DNA of 46,008 bases from Actinomycetota bacterium (GCA_016870275.1 VGBZ01000018.1:1-46008), one strand, 5' to 3'; counted from the stretch's first letter, positions 9,172-20,704 are shown. Made by a program: numbers and translations. The notes: generated by a model not told the origin, from the sequence alone.

Positions 9172-10244
9172 TCAACTTCCGATTCCACCTGATCAGCCTG
9201 GTCGCAGTGTTCCTGGCCCTCGGAGTCGGCGTCGCTGCCGGTGCTTCATTTGTGGATCGCGCCACCGTCGAGTCCCTCCAGGGTCGGGTCGAGGACCTCG
9301 ATGGCGCCTTTCGGGAGCGCGGCGTCGAACTCGGCCTCACCCAGGAGCAACTCGCCGAATCCGATCGCTCTGCAGCTGCGCTCGCCGGTGAGAGAAGTTT
9401 CGCCCTCGAGGGGCAGCTGATCGGCCAGCCGGTGGTCCTGGTCGTCAGTGACGGCGTACCGGCGGAACTGCTGTCGGCGCTGCGAACGTCATTGGCCTCC
9501 GCCGGGGTCGACGACCCGGTTCTCGTGCGCTTGCTCCCGGCCATCGACCTCAACGATTCCGCCACGCTCGACCGGTTGGTGGCGTCGATCCCCCTGCGCA
9601 GCGATCAACCGGATCCGCCGGCCCTGCGCACTGCGCTGGTCGAGTTGCTCGCGCTGGCGCTGGCGGAGCTGTCGGGGCCGCCTCCGGAGGTTCCTGTCCC
9701 CGTCGATGATCCCGCCACCCCAGCCACCACCAGCGAGTTCTCCGAACTCGACAGCCTGCGGGCGGTCGATCGGTCGTCGGCGCTGTCGGTCCTCGGCCGT
9801 CTCGAGGAGCTCGGACTGATCTCTGTTGAAGCCGCTTCTGGAATCACCTCCGAGGCGTTCAACGGCGACAGCGGTGTGCGCTACGTCGAGGTGATCTCCA
9901 GCACCGACGACGTCGACTCCGAGCTGGTGATGGTTCCCCTGGCAGAAGCCATGGCTGCAGCGGCACCGGCGACGCTGACCGTGGCGGAGGCGAGCGGGAC
10001 CCGACCGGTCGGCGGGATCGTCACGACGACGACCTCTCCGGGTGTGGCGGTGAGCGAGCCGCTGACGCAGCTCCGGTCCTCTCCGAGCGTCGAGCGTCTC
10101 TCCACCGTCGATGGCGTCGACGACCCCTTCGGCCGGATCGCCGTTGTGTACTCCGTGGCCTTGCAGCGTCGGGTCGGCGGCGTCGGTGCGTTCGGCACCG
10201 GACCCGGGAGCGTCGGTCCGTTCCCGAGCGTCCCGGCGAGTTGA
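9168..10244 (+). CDS. steB: SteB/MctB-like membrane-anchored protein
   Basis: 358 aa. A single N-terminal transmembrane helix (FHLISLVAVFLALGVGVAAG, about 5-24) is followed by a coiled coil (ESLQGRVEDLDGAFRERG) and a large extracytoplasmic domain, with a Pro/Thr-rich stretch near 170-190. This is the layout of the family known as MctB ('copper transporter') in M. tuberculosis and SteB in Corynebacterium. A channel role in copper efflux and a role in division have both been proposed; the steA neighbour favours division. I prefer GTG 9168 (GTGA overlap, product beginning INFRFHL) over GTG 9159. Its stop overlaps the next gene's TTG. Confidence 0.85.
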   Translation: MINFRFHLISLVAVFLALGVGVAAGASFVDRATVESLQGRVEDLDGAFRERGVELGLTQEQLAESDRSAAALAGERSFALEGQLIGQPVVLVVSDGVPAELLSALRTSLASAGVDDPVLVRLLPAIDLNDSATLDRLVASIPLRSDQPDPPALRTALVELLALALAELSGPPPEVPVPVDDPATPATTSEFSELDSLRAVDRSSALSVLGRLEELGLISVEAASGITSEAFNGDSGVRYVEVISSTDDVDSELVMVPLAEAMAAAAPATLTVAEASGTRPVGGIVTTTTSPGVAVSEPLTQLRSSPSVERLSTVDGVDDPFGRIAVVYSVALQRRVGGVGAFGTGPGSVGPFPSVPAS

Positions 10245-11665
10245 GCGCGATCGGCGAGGCCGGCGAGGCCCCGCTCGACGTGGTCGGGGATCCGCTCGCT
10301 GGCGCCGGTGACCGGAACCGGGCAGCGGCCCGCATGGGCGCCGTGACCCTCCTCAGCCGGGGGAGCGGGTTCGTGCGGGTCCTGGTGGTCGCCGCGGTGC
10401 TGGGAGCGACCTACCTCGGGAACACCTACCAGTCGGCGAACTCCGTCCCGACTGTCCTCTTCGAACTCGTCGTCGCCGGTGCGCTCCAGGCCGTGCTCGT
10501 TCCGGTGCTCATCAGCGAGTCCGATCGACGACGCCAGGACGAGGCGGCCTCTGCGGTGCTCGGTGCCACGACCGCCGCTCTCGCAGCGCTCGGTGTGCTC
10601 GCCATGGTCGCAGCGCCTCTGGTGGCCCGGGTGTTGTTCGCCGCAGTCGACGATCCGGTCATCCGGGATCAACAGATCCACCTCGGGACGGTCCTGCTCT
10701 GGTGTTTTCTGCCGCAGATCGTCTTCTACGGAATCAGCCTGGTCGGCACCAGCACGCTGCACGCCAGGGGCCGGTTCTCACTTCCGGCGTTCGCTCCGTT
10801 CGTGAACAACGTCGTGGTCATCGGGGTCTACCTGTTGTTTGCGTGGCAACGTGGCGGGGCGGCACCGTCGCTCGATCTGACCTCTGGCGAGGTCCTGCTG
10901 CTCGGGATCGGGACGACGCTCGGCGTGGTGGCGTTCTGCGCCCTGCCGATGTTCGGGGCGAGACGGATCGGCGTGGACCTCCGCTGGCGATGGCAACCCC
11001 GGCACCCCGCAGTGCGACGGGTGGTTCGCGACGGTTCGTGGGCCGGCGCCTTCATGGCCTCGAGTCAGGTCGTCCTCCTCGGAGTCCTCGTCCTCGCCAA
11101 CAGCGTGGAGGGTGGGGTCATCGTGCAGCAGCTCGCCTACGTGTGCTTCCTGCTCCCGATCTCGATCCTCGTGATCCCGGTGATCACGACGGCGTTTCCC
11201 AAACTCTCCGGCGATGCCGCTCGAGGGGATTGGAGCGAGTACCGCCGTGAGGTGGTCCGTACCAGTCGAATCGTGCTCGCAGCGTCGGTGTTGTCTGCAG
11301 TGGTCCTCGCTCTCCTGCGGCATCCCCTCGCCCAGGTGGTCAGTCTCGGCAACGCCTCGGTGGCGACCGATCAGGTGGCGGTTGCGATCGCCGGTTTCGC
11401 CGTCGGCCTGCCGGGGTTCGCCGCAGTGTTGTTGCTGACCCGGGCGAGCTACGCCCGACGCGAGACGCGAAGTCCGGCGCTCGTCGCCGGAGCAGTTGCG
11501 GTCGTCGCTCTGGTGGCCATGGCCGTCACGGCGTCGCAGGCTCCCACCGACGTGCGCATCGGCGCCATCGGCGTCGCCCACGGCGCCGCATGGACACTCG
11601 GGGCGCTCGTCCTCGCAACGGCCCTGCTGGCGGACCTGAGACGGCAACGCAAGGCGGTGACGTGA
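10241..11665 (+). CDS. murJ: MurJ/MviN-like lipid II flippase
   Basis: 474 aa polytopic protein of the MOP superfamily with about 13 hydrophobic segments. The first helices show the MurJ pattern (AAARMGAVTLLSRGSGFVRV, then GNTYQSANSVPTVLFELV), and loop motifs such as LPQIVFYGISLVGTSTLHAR and LARGRF-like sequences follow. MurJ moves lipid-linked peptidoglycan precursors across the membrane. It is shorter than mycobacterial MurJ and lacks the kinase-like tail, so it could be a second flippase for another lipid-linked glycan, especially beside an MraY-like transferase. TTG start in a TTGA overlap with steB. Confidence 0.88.
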   Translation: MSAIGEAGEAPLDVVGDPLAGAGDRNRAAARMGAVTLLSRGSGFVRVLVVAAVLGATYLGNTYQSANSVPTVLFELVVAGALQAVLVPVLISESDRRRQDEAASAVLGATTAALAALGVLAMVAAPLVARVLFAAVDDPVIRDQQIHLGTVLLWCFLPQIVFYGISLVGTSTLHARGRFSLPAFAPFVNNVVVIGVYLLFAWQRGGAAPSLDLTSGEVLLLGIGTTLGVVAFCALPMFGARRIGVDLRWRWQPRHPAVRRVVRDGSWAGAFMASSQVVLLGVLVLANSVEGGVIVQQLAYVCFLLPISILVIPVITTAFPKLSGDAARGDWSEYRREVVRTSRIVLAASVLSAVVLALLRHPLAQVVSLGNASVATDQVAVAIAGFAVGLPGFAAVLLLTRASYARRETRSPALVAGAVAVVALVAMAVTASQAPTDVRIGAIGVAHGAAWTLGALVLATALLADLRRQRKAVT

Positions 11666-12756
11666 GCGTCATCGGGGGCGCAGTGGCTCAGGTGCTGGGC
11701 CCCGCCGACGGAGGGATCAGGTCGCACGTCCGTGCGTTGGTTCCCCGACTCGAACATCTCGGAGTTCCTGCCCCGGTGTTCGCTCCGATGGAGCTCGGCG
11801 ACCCCGTGTGCGACGTCGAGCCGGTGCCGGTCCCCGGTTCCGGCGCGTCAATGGGTTGGTGGAGTGCACGTCGCAGCCTCGACGCTGCGCTCGATCGTTG
11901 TGAGCGGGGACCGGTGGTGCTGCTGCACGCCCACGGCCTCAAGGCGGCGTTCCTCTGTGAACGCTTACGCTCGGGCCAGCCGCTCGTGGTGAGCGTCCAC
12001 AACGTGGTGTTGCCCGGTCCCGGGGGCACACGGCGACGGCTGGCGGAACGGGCGGCCGCATCGACTTGGAGGAGAGCCGATCGGCTCGTCGTCCCATCCG
12101 CAGCGGTCCTCGAGGATCTGCCTTCGGCGCTGCACCACAACGCCCGGGTCGTGGCGCCGGTGGTCGAGATCGCCCCTCCGGTTCGGTCCGCCCACGAGGT
12201 GCGGAGGAGTCTCGGGGTGCCCGATGGGGCACCCCTCGCAGTCTGCGTCGCCCGCCTCCACCCCCAAAAGCGACTCGATGTGCTCGCTGCGGCCTGGCGG
12301 ACGGTGCAACGTCGTGCGCCCGGGGCGTGGTTGGTGGTGGCCGGCGATGGTCCCGAACGAGCTGCGGTGGAGGCCTGGTTCGCCGGGATGACCGGCGTCG
12401 TGCTCGCCGGAGCGATCGCTGCGGTTTCTGATGTTCTCGCTGCTGCGGACGTGTCGGTGATCAGTTCGGACTGGGAAGCGGTTCCGCTGGTGCTGATCGA
12501 GTCGCTGGGAGTCGGTACACCGGTGGTGTGCACCGATGTCGGCGTGGCTCGAGAGCTGCTCGCCGACGGCCGGAGTGGACGGGTGGTGGACACTGGCGAC
12601 CCCGAAGCTCTGGCCGAGGCCATCGGATCGATGCTCGCAGTTTCGTCATCGGTGGGTGGTGAGCCCCGGACCGGTGGCGCCCCGATCTATCCGGTCGGGT
12701 TCGAGCCGGACCAACTCGTCCGCCGACTCGTCGATGTCTATCAGGAGCTGCTGTGA
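11662..12756 (+). CDS. GT4-type glycosyltransferase
   Basis: 364 aa with GT-B architecture. The N-terminal acceptor domain has PADGGIRSHVRAL (about 13-25) and HAHGLKAAF (about 93). The C-terminal donor domain has VARLHPQKRLDVL (about 197-209), VVAGDGPERAAVE and the nucleotide-sugar motif SSDWEAVPLVLIESLGVGTPVV, as in GT4 enzymes. Probably cytosolic or membrane-associated; substrate unknown. Coupled by GTGA overlaps to murJ and to the AlkP-like gene, so it likely acts on the same lipid-linked glycan. Confidence 0.9.
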   Translation: MSVIGGAVAQVLGPADGGIRSHVRALVPRLEHLGVPAPVFAPMELGDPVCDVEPVPVPGSGASMGWWSARRSLDAALDRCERGPVVLLHAHGLKAAFLCERLRSGQPLVVSVHNVVLPGPGGTRRRLAERAAASTWRRADRLVVPSAAVLEDLPSALHHNARVVAPVVEIAPPVRSAHEVRRSLGVPDGAPLAVCVARLHPQKRLDVLAAAWRTVQRRAPGAWLVVAGDGPERAAVEAWFAGMTGVVLAGAIAAVSDVLAAADVSVISSDWEAVPLVLIESLGVGTPVVCTDVGVARELLADGRSGRVVDTGDPEALAEAIGSMLAVSSSVGGEPRTGGAPIYPVGFEPDQLVRRLVDVYQELL

Positions 12757-14930
12757 GGATCTGGGCGGCGGCGATCGTCCTCGCTGCGACGGTGATCGGA
12801 GCGTCCTCGCCCGCAACCGCTGATGACCCATCCGGCCGGGTGCTCGTGGTCTCGATCCCCGCAACGACGTGGAGGACGTACGTCGACGGCCCGGCGCCGC
12901 AGATCCGGAGGTTCGCTGCGAGCGCCGCAGTGGCGTCGCTCGGCGTTCGCACGGCGGATCCACTCGACACGGCAGCAGCGGCCTACCTGAGCATCGGTGC
13001 CGGTCGTCGAGCCGGTGTCGGCGGAGCGACAGATGCCGGCGTGGCGGTGCAGTCACCGGACGGCTCGATCATCTCGACGAACTTCACGGCGCAGACGACG
13101 CTCAATGATGCCAGTCGCTTCGGTGCCGTCGTGGGTTCCCTCGGCGGGGCGATCCGATCGGCCGGCCGGGACACAGCGGTGATCGGTGACTCTGGGACGA
13201 TCGGATCAACAGCGGGTCGCTCGGCGGCGCTCGCCACTGCGGATCGTTCCGGGGTGACTGCATCGGGGCAGGTCGATGGGCTGCTCGTCGAGGATCCCGG
13301 GGCTCCAGGAGGTGCCCGACTCGATGTCGACCGAGTGGTGACGGCGACGTCGGAGTCGCTGCGGCGCTCGGCGCTCGTCGTCGTCGAGCTCTCCGACGTG
13401 GAACGGGCGATCACCGCTGATGCCGACGATCTCGCACCAGCCGTGGCGGCCACCGACACGGCGTTCGGCCGATTGGTGTCGCTGGTCGATCCCTCCGTGG
13501 ACACGGTCATCGTGGTGTCACCGACGACGCCGGGGGAGGATCGATCCCTCGGCGTGTTCGCCCTGCAGCGACCCGATTCCTCGGGGGGCCTCGCTCGTTC
13601 GGCCACGACCCGACGAGACGGCTACGTCACGATCGAGGACATCGGCTCGACCGTGCTCGCCGCACTCGAGCTTCCGGTGCCTGAGGAGATGGGCGACACG
13701 CCGGTCAGCGTGACCTCTGCGCCCGGCGGTGACGAAGGTGGGGCCGTGCGTCTCGAGTCCCTCGTCGACGCCGCCAGCGCCGCCGCTGAACGGGACCGCA
13801 CCGTGGGTCCCCTCGGGGTGGCGCTGGCCCTCCTCGCTGTGGCGTCGGGTGCAGCAGGCGTACTGGTGCTCGTTCGGCGGCGCACCGCCGGCCCATGGCT
13901 GCGGTGGCTCGCCGCAACGACGGTGGCAGTCCCCGGCATGGCCTTCCTCACCGGAGTCTGGCCGGGCGCCGAGGCGGGACCGGCAGTGGTGGTGGCGGTC
14001 ACGCTGGTCGCTGCTGCAGCAACAGGATGCACCTCGGTGGCGCTCAGTGAGCGCCGCAATCCGTCATCGGCAGTGCTGCTCCCAGCCGGTGTCACGGTAG
14101 CGATTCTCCTGATCGACATCGCAGCGGGAGGATCGCTCCAGATCGACACGCCGCTCGGCTACTCCGCGACCGTCGGCGGACGCTTCAGCGGATTCGGCAA
14201 CCAGGCGTCCGGCTACCTGTCGGCGTCGACGCTCGTGGCGCTGTGCGGACTGTGGGCACTCGCCGAGCGAAGGGGCGTCCAGCGGAGGATCCGGTTGGCC
14301 GCTGCGGGCGCTCTGATCGGGGTCGTTGCGGTGGTGACGGCGCTCCCCACGCTCGGAGCGGACGTCGGCGGGACCCTGGCCATCGCTGCGGGCGGTGCGG
14401 TGGCCGTCGTGGTGCTCGCCACCCCGGGGGTGTCCCCGACACGCCTCGTCGCCGTGGTCACTGCCACCGTGGTGGCAGTGGTGGTGATCCTCGCCGGCCT
14501 CGGCGTGTGGGACTCGACCCGTCCCGTCGGATCGCGGACACATCTCGGACGGTTCACCACCAGCGTCCTCGAGGGTGAGGCGGGACGAGTGGTGGCCCGT
14601 CGCTGGGACGCTGCTGCTGAGGTGTTCTGGTCCACCCCGTGGACGCTCGCCGTGCCGGCACTGCTGGTGGCGCTGGCGTCACTGGCGTGGCGCCGCCACG
14701 GTCGCGCGTGGGCTGTGGTTCGGACCCACCCGGAGTTGGCAGCTCTCGGGTCCTCGACCGCGGTTGCCGGAGCCGTCGGCTGGTTGGTCAACGACTCCGG
14801 GGTTGCGGTGGCGGCCTGCGTGATCGCCGTCGCAGTCCCTGCTGTGGCCGCCGTGGCCACGGCGCCGTCGTCTCTGGCGCCGTCCGCCGAGTCGACGGGT
14901 GAACGGGCCGACCGGGTGGCGGTCCCGTGA
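12753..14930 (+). CDS. Secreted AlkP-like domain fused to a polytopic membrane domain, function unknown
   Basis: 725 aa. Signal peptide (about 1-24, AATVIGASSPATA then D). Residues about 28-330 resemble the alkaline-phosphatase fold in layout (VLVVSIPATTW at the start; TVIVVSPTTPG then YVTIEDIGSTVLAALELPVP near the end), though I cannot point to the usual metal ligands. From about 345 there are roughly ten membrane segments with loop motifs GGRFSGFGNQASGY, LPTLGADVGG, HLGRF and VNDSGVAV. Such motifs recur in uncharacterised bacterial membrane proteins. The genes either side, GT4 and MraY-like, overlap it by 4 nt each, suggesting a shared envelope-glycan role; this is inference. Confidence 0.8.
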   Translation: MRIWAAAIVLAATVIGASSPATADDPSGRVLVVSIPATTWRTYVDGPAPQIRRFAASAAVASLGVRTADPLDTAAAAYLSIGAGRRAGVGGATDAGVAVQSPDGSIISTNFTAQTTLNDASRFGAVVGSLGGAIRSAGRDTAVIGDSGTIGSTAGRSAALATADRSGVTASGQVDGLLVEDPGAPGGARLDVDRVVTATSESLRRSALVVVELSDVERAITADADDLAPAVAATDTAFGRLVSLVDPSVDTVIVVSPTTPGEDRSLGVFALQRPDSSGGLARSATTRRDGYVTIEDIGSTVLAALELPVPEEMGDTPVSVTSAPGGDEGGAVRLESLVDAASAAAERDRTVGPLGVALALLAVASGAAGVLVLVRRRTAGPWLRWLAATTVAVPGMAFLTGVWPGAEAGPAVVVAVTLVAAAATGCTSVALSERRNPSSAVLLPAGVTVAILLIDIAAGGSLQIDTPLGYSATVGGRFSGFGNQASGYLSASTLVALCGLWALAERRGVQRRIRLAAAGALIGVVAVVTALPTLGADVGGTLAIAAGGAVAVVVLATPGVSPTRLVAVVTATVVAVVVILAGLGVWDSTRPVGSRTHLGRFTTSVLEGEAGRVVARRWDAAAEVFWSTPWTLAVPALLVALASLAWRRHGRAWAVVRTHPELAALGSSTAVAGAVGWLVNDSGVAVAACVIAVAVPAVAAVATAPSSLAPSAESTGERADRVAVP

Positions 14931-15784
14931 TCGCCGCGATCGGTGGGATGCTCGCCGGACTGGTGCTCGGCGGCCTGCTCTGGACGTTGCTCGAGCCGTC
15001 CCTTCATTGCGACGCCCTCATCCGGGAGAACTATCGGGGCCGCTCGGTCGTGACCGCTTCGGGCGTGCTGATCCCGCTCACGATGGTCGTGGCGGCGGGG
15101 TTGCTGCGGTTCCTCCAGCAGGCGGCGTCGTGGCAACCGGGCTGGGATCAACTCGTCGGGCCATCGGTCACCGCAGCCCTGGGCTTTGCGCTCTTCGGAC
15201 TGATCGATGATGTCGCCGGGGTGGGGGAGTCCGGGGGATTCACCCACCATGTCCGCAGCCTCGCTGAGGGTCGCCTCACCACCGGCATGCTCAAGCTCAT
15301 CGGTGGGGCTGCTGTGGCGTTGTTGACCTCGGCGGCACTGGCGCTCAGTGACGGCGGCGTGGTCGGGATGCTCCGGGACGCCGCCGTGGTGGCCCTTGCG
15401 GCGAACGCCTTCAACCTGCTCGACCGTCGGCCGGGTCGATCCACCAAGGCCGGTCTGTTGGTCTTCGCCGGACTCCTCGTGTGGTCCCGATCACCGTCGC
15501 TCACCGGACCCGGCGTGGGACTCGGAGCCGCCGTGGCCCTCCTGCCGGCTGAGATGCGGGAGCGGGTCATGCTGGGCGATGCCGGGGCCAACGCACTCGG
15601 TGCGATCCTCGGTCTGTCGGCGCTTGCGGCGTTCCCTCCCGCCGGCGCTCGGTGGGTCCTGTTCGCAGTCCTGCTCGCTTTCAACATCGGGAGCGAGTTC
15701 GTCTCCTACTCCAAGGTCATCGATGCGTTCGGGCCACTCCGTTTTCTCGACGGACTCGGCCGCAGTGGTGAGGAGGCCGCATGA
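14927..15784 (+). CDS. MraY/WecA-like polyprenyl-phosphate sugar-1-phosphate transferase homologue
   Basis: 285 aa, about nine membrane segments. ENYRGRSVVTASGVLI (35-50) matches the N-terminal motif of the family. D94-D95 in GLIDDVAG match the DDxxD region without the third Asp. NAFNLLDRRPGR (160-171) stands where NAxNLxDGLDGL is expected, keeping D166 but with Pro in place of the second Asp. GDAG at 217-220 matches the last motif. The fold is clear; activity is uncertain because of these changes. Last gene of the envelope module: GTGA overlap with the gene before, 72 nt before pyrG. Confidence 0.82.
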   Translation: MIAAIGGMLAGLVLGGLLWTLLEPSLHCDALIRENYRGRSVVTASGVLIPLTMVVAAGLLRFLQQAASWQPGWDQLVGPSVTAALGFALFGLIDDVAGVGESGGFTHHVRSLAEGRLTTGMLKLIGGAAVALLTSAALALSDGGVVGMLRDAAVVALAANAFNLLDRRPGRSTKAGLLVFAGLLVWSRSPSLTGPGVGLGAAVALLPAEMRERVMLGDAGANALGAILGLSALAAFPPAGARWVLFAVLLAFNIGSEFVSYSKVIDAFGPLRFLDGLGRSGEEAA

Positions 15785-15825
15785 ACGCTCGCCCCGGGGT
15801 TCCCGATCCGTCGGAGGGCGCGCGC

Positions 15826-15831
15826 TAGGGT
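15826..15831 (+). promoter_or_regulatory. -10 box (TAGGGT) before pyrG
   Basis: TAGGGT 25 nt before the pyrG GTG. It differs from the leaderless boxes: the implied transcript would have a leader of about 19 nt carrying AGGGGAG (15845-15851), a normal ribosome binding site. Confidence 0.45.
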
Positions 15832-15856
15832 CGATCGAGCCGACAGGGGAGCGTGA

Positions 15857-18113
<2,257 letters not shown>

Positions 18114-18117
<4 letters not shown>

Positions 18118-19085
18118 CCGAGGTGGTGGACCACGGTCTCCCACCGTCGGCCGAGGCCTTCCTCACCCATCTCGCAGTCGAACGGGGCCGGGCGCCCTTG
18201 ACGCTGGCGGCGTACCGCCGGGACCTGATCCGCTGGACTGAGTTCGTGGCGTCGCAGGATTCGAGCATCGAACGCATCGATCCGGTGGTCGTCGATGCGT
18301 TCGCCGTCGAGTTGCGGGAGGCGGGCCTCGCCGCTTCGACACAGGCGCGTGTCCTGTCGACCGTTCGCGGGCTGTACCGGTTCCTGCTCGTCGAGGAGAT
18401 CATCGACATCGATCCCACCGTCGACCTCGAACCCCCACGGCGGCCCGCTGCGCTCCCCAGGGCCCTGCCGGTCACCGACGTGCTGTCCCTGCTGGGCTGC
18501 GTGGGTTCGCCGGCACCTGATGGACTCGGCGAGCGTGACGTGGCGCTACGCCTCCGTGACGCCGCACTGCTCGAGTTGCTCTACGGGACTGGTGTTCGCG
18601 TCTCCGAGGCGTGCGGCGTGGATCTCTCCGATCTCGACGTCGATGCTGGAGTCGTTCGCGTTCTGGGCAAGCGTCGCCGTGAGCGGATCGTCCCGGTGAT
18701 CGAGGAGGTGTGGCGGCCACTGGCGACCTACCTCGACCAAGGGCGTCCGGAGCTCATGCGCCCGGGCCGGGGGGCACGTCAGGCGACTGCGGCGGTCTTC
18801 CTCGGCCAGCGAGGAGGCCGGATGTCGCGGCAGGCGGTCTGGGAGGTGCTTCGACGGAGAGGTGCCGAAGCCGGACTCGATCCGCTGCGCCTCAGTCCTC
18901 ACGTGCTCCGGCACTCCTGCGCCACACACCTCCTCGACGGCGGCGCCGATCTGCGGGTCGTCCAGGAGCTTCTCGGGCATGCATCGATCAGCACGACTCA
19001 GCTCTACACCCACGTGGCCAACGAGCGGCTGGTTGGTGCCTATCGGGCGGCCCATCCGAGGGCGGGGGCCACGCTCTGTCGATGA
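18114..19085 (+). CDS. xerD: Tyrosine recombinase XerD
   Basis: 323 aa. An N-terminal SAM-like core-binding domain (about 10-95) and a catalytic domain with the full set: R162 (GTGVRVSEA), K186, H263 and R266 (HVLRH), H289 (LGHAS) and Y298 (QLYTHV). It resolves chromosome dimers at dif with XerC. Position after the NUDIX gene matches the conserved actinobacterial xerD, so it is not an island integrase. GTG 18114 overlaps the NUDIX stop; GTG 18123 and 18126 are possible alternatives. Confidence 0.95.
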
Positions 19086-19152
19086 TGGGGTCCGTGTGCT
19101 GTGCTGGGTGGATGCGTCCAGCGGTGTACTCGTCCCGGAATCCGGTGACGAT

Positions 19153-19695
19153 GTGAGGCTCCAACCGTGGCATCGGTTCGGTCGACTGGTGGCGACCCGA
19201 CGTTCCAGTCGTCCCTCCGATGCCGACCTCCAGTGGGCGTCGAGGTACCTCTCAGCAGCAGAGGAGACGTTGTTGTCGACCATGACCGGAGACGATCAGG
19301 CCCACGTGATCCGGGTGGCCCGTCGGGTCGATGCGTCGGTGGCCGTCAGCGATCCGCTGCTCGGCCCGGAACGCCGGTGGATGATCGCTGCAGCGCTCAT
19401 GCACGACGTCGGAAAGGCCGAGGCACCACTCGGACCCCTGGGACGCTCGGCAGTCACCGTCATCGTGTGGCTCGGGGGTGGTCGGGTCGCACGCCGTTAC
19501 GTCGATCGGTCCGGTCGGCTCGGTCGGGCAGCCCGGTACGCCACCTACCCGGAACTCGGAGCGTCGCTGCTGACCCAAGCCGGTAGTGACGCCCGCGTGG
19601 CTGCGTGGTCCCGGGAGCACCACCTTCCGATGAGCAGCTGGAGCATCCCGCCGCCAGCGGGAGAAGTCCTCTCCCGTGCCGACGATCTGGGCTGA
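19153..19695 (+). CDS. HD-domain protein
   Basis: 180 aa if started at GTG 19153 (product beginning RLQPWHRFGRLVATRR). The core carries DDQAHVIRVARRV and ALMHDVGKAEAPLGPLGR, the HD metal-binding signature, with HH further on in REHHLP. HD proteins are metal-dependent phosphohydrolases, often on nucleotides; the substrate here is unknown. The open frame extends upstream over xerD, and GTG 19096 or 19108 are alternative starts. Converges on trpS with an 18-bp gap. Confidence 0.78.
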   Translation: MRLQPWHRFGRLVATRRSSRPSDADLQWASRYLSAAEETLLSTMTGDDQAHVIRVARRVDASVAVSDPLLGPERRWMIAAALMHDVGKAEAPLGPLGRSAVTVIVWLGGGRVARRYVDRSGRLGRAARYATYPELGASLLTQAGSDARVAAWSREHHLPMSSWSIPPPAGEVLSRADDLG

Positions 19696-19713
19696 GCGCG
19701 CTCGTTGGGATCC

Positions 19714-20697
19714 TCAGCGTCGGGGGAGCAGTCCGATGTGGCGCTCGGCCCGCTCGAGCACCTCGGCTGCGACGCTCTCTGCCTTGTCGGCTCCCGTACG
19801 AAGCGCAACGGCGACCGCTGCGGGGTCGGATCGAAATTCGGCGAGTTGCGACTGGATCGGGCGGAGCAGCTCGACGACGGCCTCGCCGGCATCGCTCTTC
19901 AACGGTCCGTACATGGTGTACTCCGCAGCGACAGATTCGGGAGCCCGGTTGGTGGCGGCGCCGAGGATGGAGAGCAGGTTGCTGACACCGGGTTGCGCGT
20001 CCGGGTCGTAGCGGACCTCGCCGAGGGAATCGGTCACCGCCCGCTTGAACTTCTTGACTACGGATTCCGGTGGGTCGTCGAGTCCGACGATTCCGGCGTC
20101 GGTGGAGGACGACTTCGACATCTTGCGGTCCGGTTCCTGGAGGTCCATCACCCGAGCTCCGGCGGTGGGAACGGCTGCCTGGGGAATGACGAACGTCTCG
20201 CCGTAGCGGGAGTTGAATCGCTCGGCAACGTCCCTGGTGAGTTCGATGTGTTGGCGTTGGTCCTCGCCGACCGGCACCGAGTCGGTGTCGTAGAGCAGGA
20301 TGTCGGCCGCTTGGAGAGCGGGGTAGGTGAACAGGCCCGCTGAGACCGAGTCCTGGCCGAGCGACTTCTCCTTGAACTGCGTCATCCGACGCAACTCGCC
20401 GAAGCCGGTCGTGCACTGGAGGATCCACCCGAGCGACGTGTGCTGGGGCACGTGGCTCTGGACGAACAGCGTGCAGCGGGCCGGGTCCAGTCCGCAGGCG
20501 AGCAGGGTAGTGGCGAGTTCGAGCGTCTGTGAGCCGACCGCACCCGGAGCGGCTGGGACCGTGAGGGCGTGCAGGTCGACGACGCAGTAGAAGCTGTCGG
20601 CTTGATCCTGCTCGTGCACCCAGTTGCGGACGGCGCCGAGCAGGTTGCCCAGGTGGAGGGAACCGGTGGGCTGAATCCCAGAGAACACGCGGGGCAC
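19714..20697 (-). CDS. trpS: Tryptophanyl-tRNA synthetase
   Basis: 327 aa class Ic synthetase. RVFSGIQPTGSLHLGNLLGA contains the HIGH-type signature (HLGN), and PDRKMSKSS is the KMSKS loop (about 193-201); GEDQRQHIELTRD binds tRNA/Trp as in bacterial TrpRS. It charges tRNA-Trp. GTG start at 20697, with a leaderless -10 box 7 nt upstream on the minus strand. Divergent from scpA; its insertion between the HD gene and scpA is not the mycobacterial arrangement. Confidence 0.97.
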   Translation of the reverse strand: MPRVFSGIQPTGSLHLGNLLGAVRNWVHEQDQADSFYCVVDLHALTVPAAPGAVGSQTLELATTLLACGLDPARCTLFVQSHVPQHTSLGWILQCTTGFGELRRMTQFKEKSLGQDSVSAGLFTYPALQAADILLYDTDSVPVGEDQRQHIELTRDVAERFNSRYGETFVIPQAAVPTAGARVMDLQEPDRKMSKSSSTDAGIVGLDDPPESVVKKFKRAVTDSLGEVRYDPDAQPGVSNLLSILGAATNRAPESVAAEYTMYGPLKSDAGEAVVELLRPIQSQLAEFRSDPAAVAVALRTGADKAESVAAEVLERAERHIGLLPRR

Positions 20698-20704
20698 GGG
20701 GGTG

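Noticed and set aside
15781-15828. 15-codon ORF (ATG to TAG) between the MraY-like gene and pyrG
   Set aside because: No ribosome binding site or similarity; it ends in the pyrG -10 box and is best seen as intergenic.
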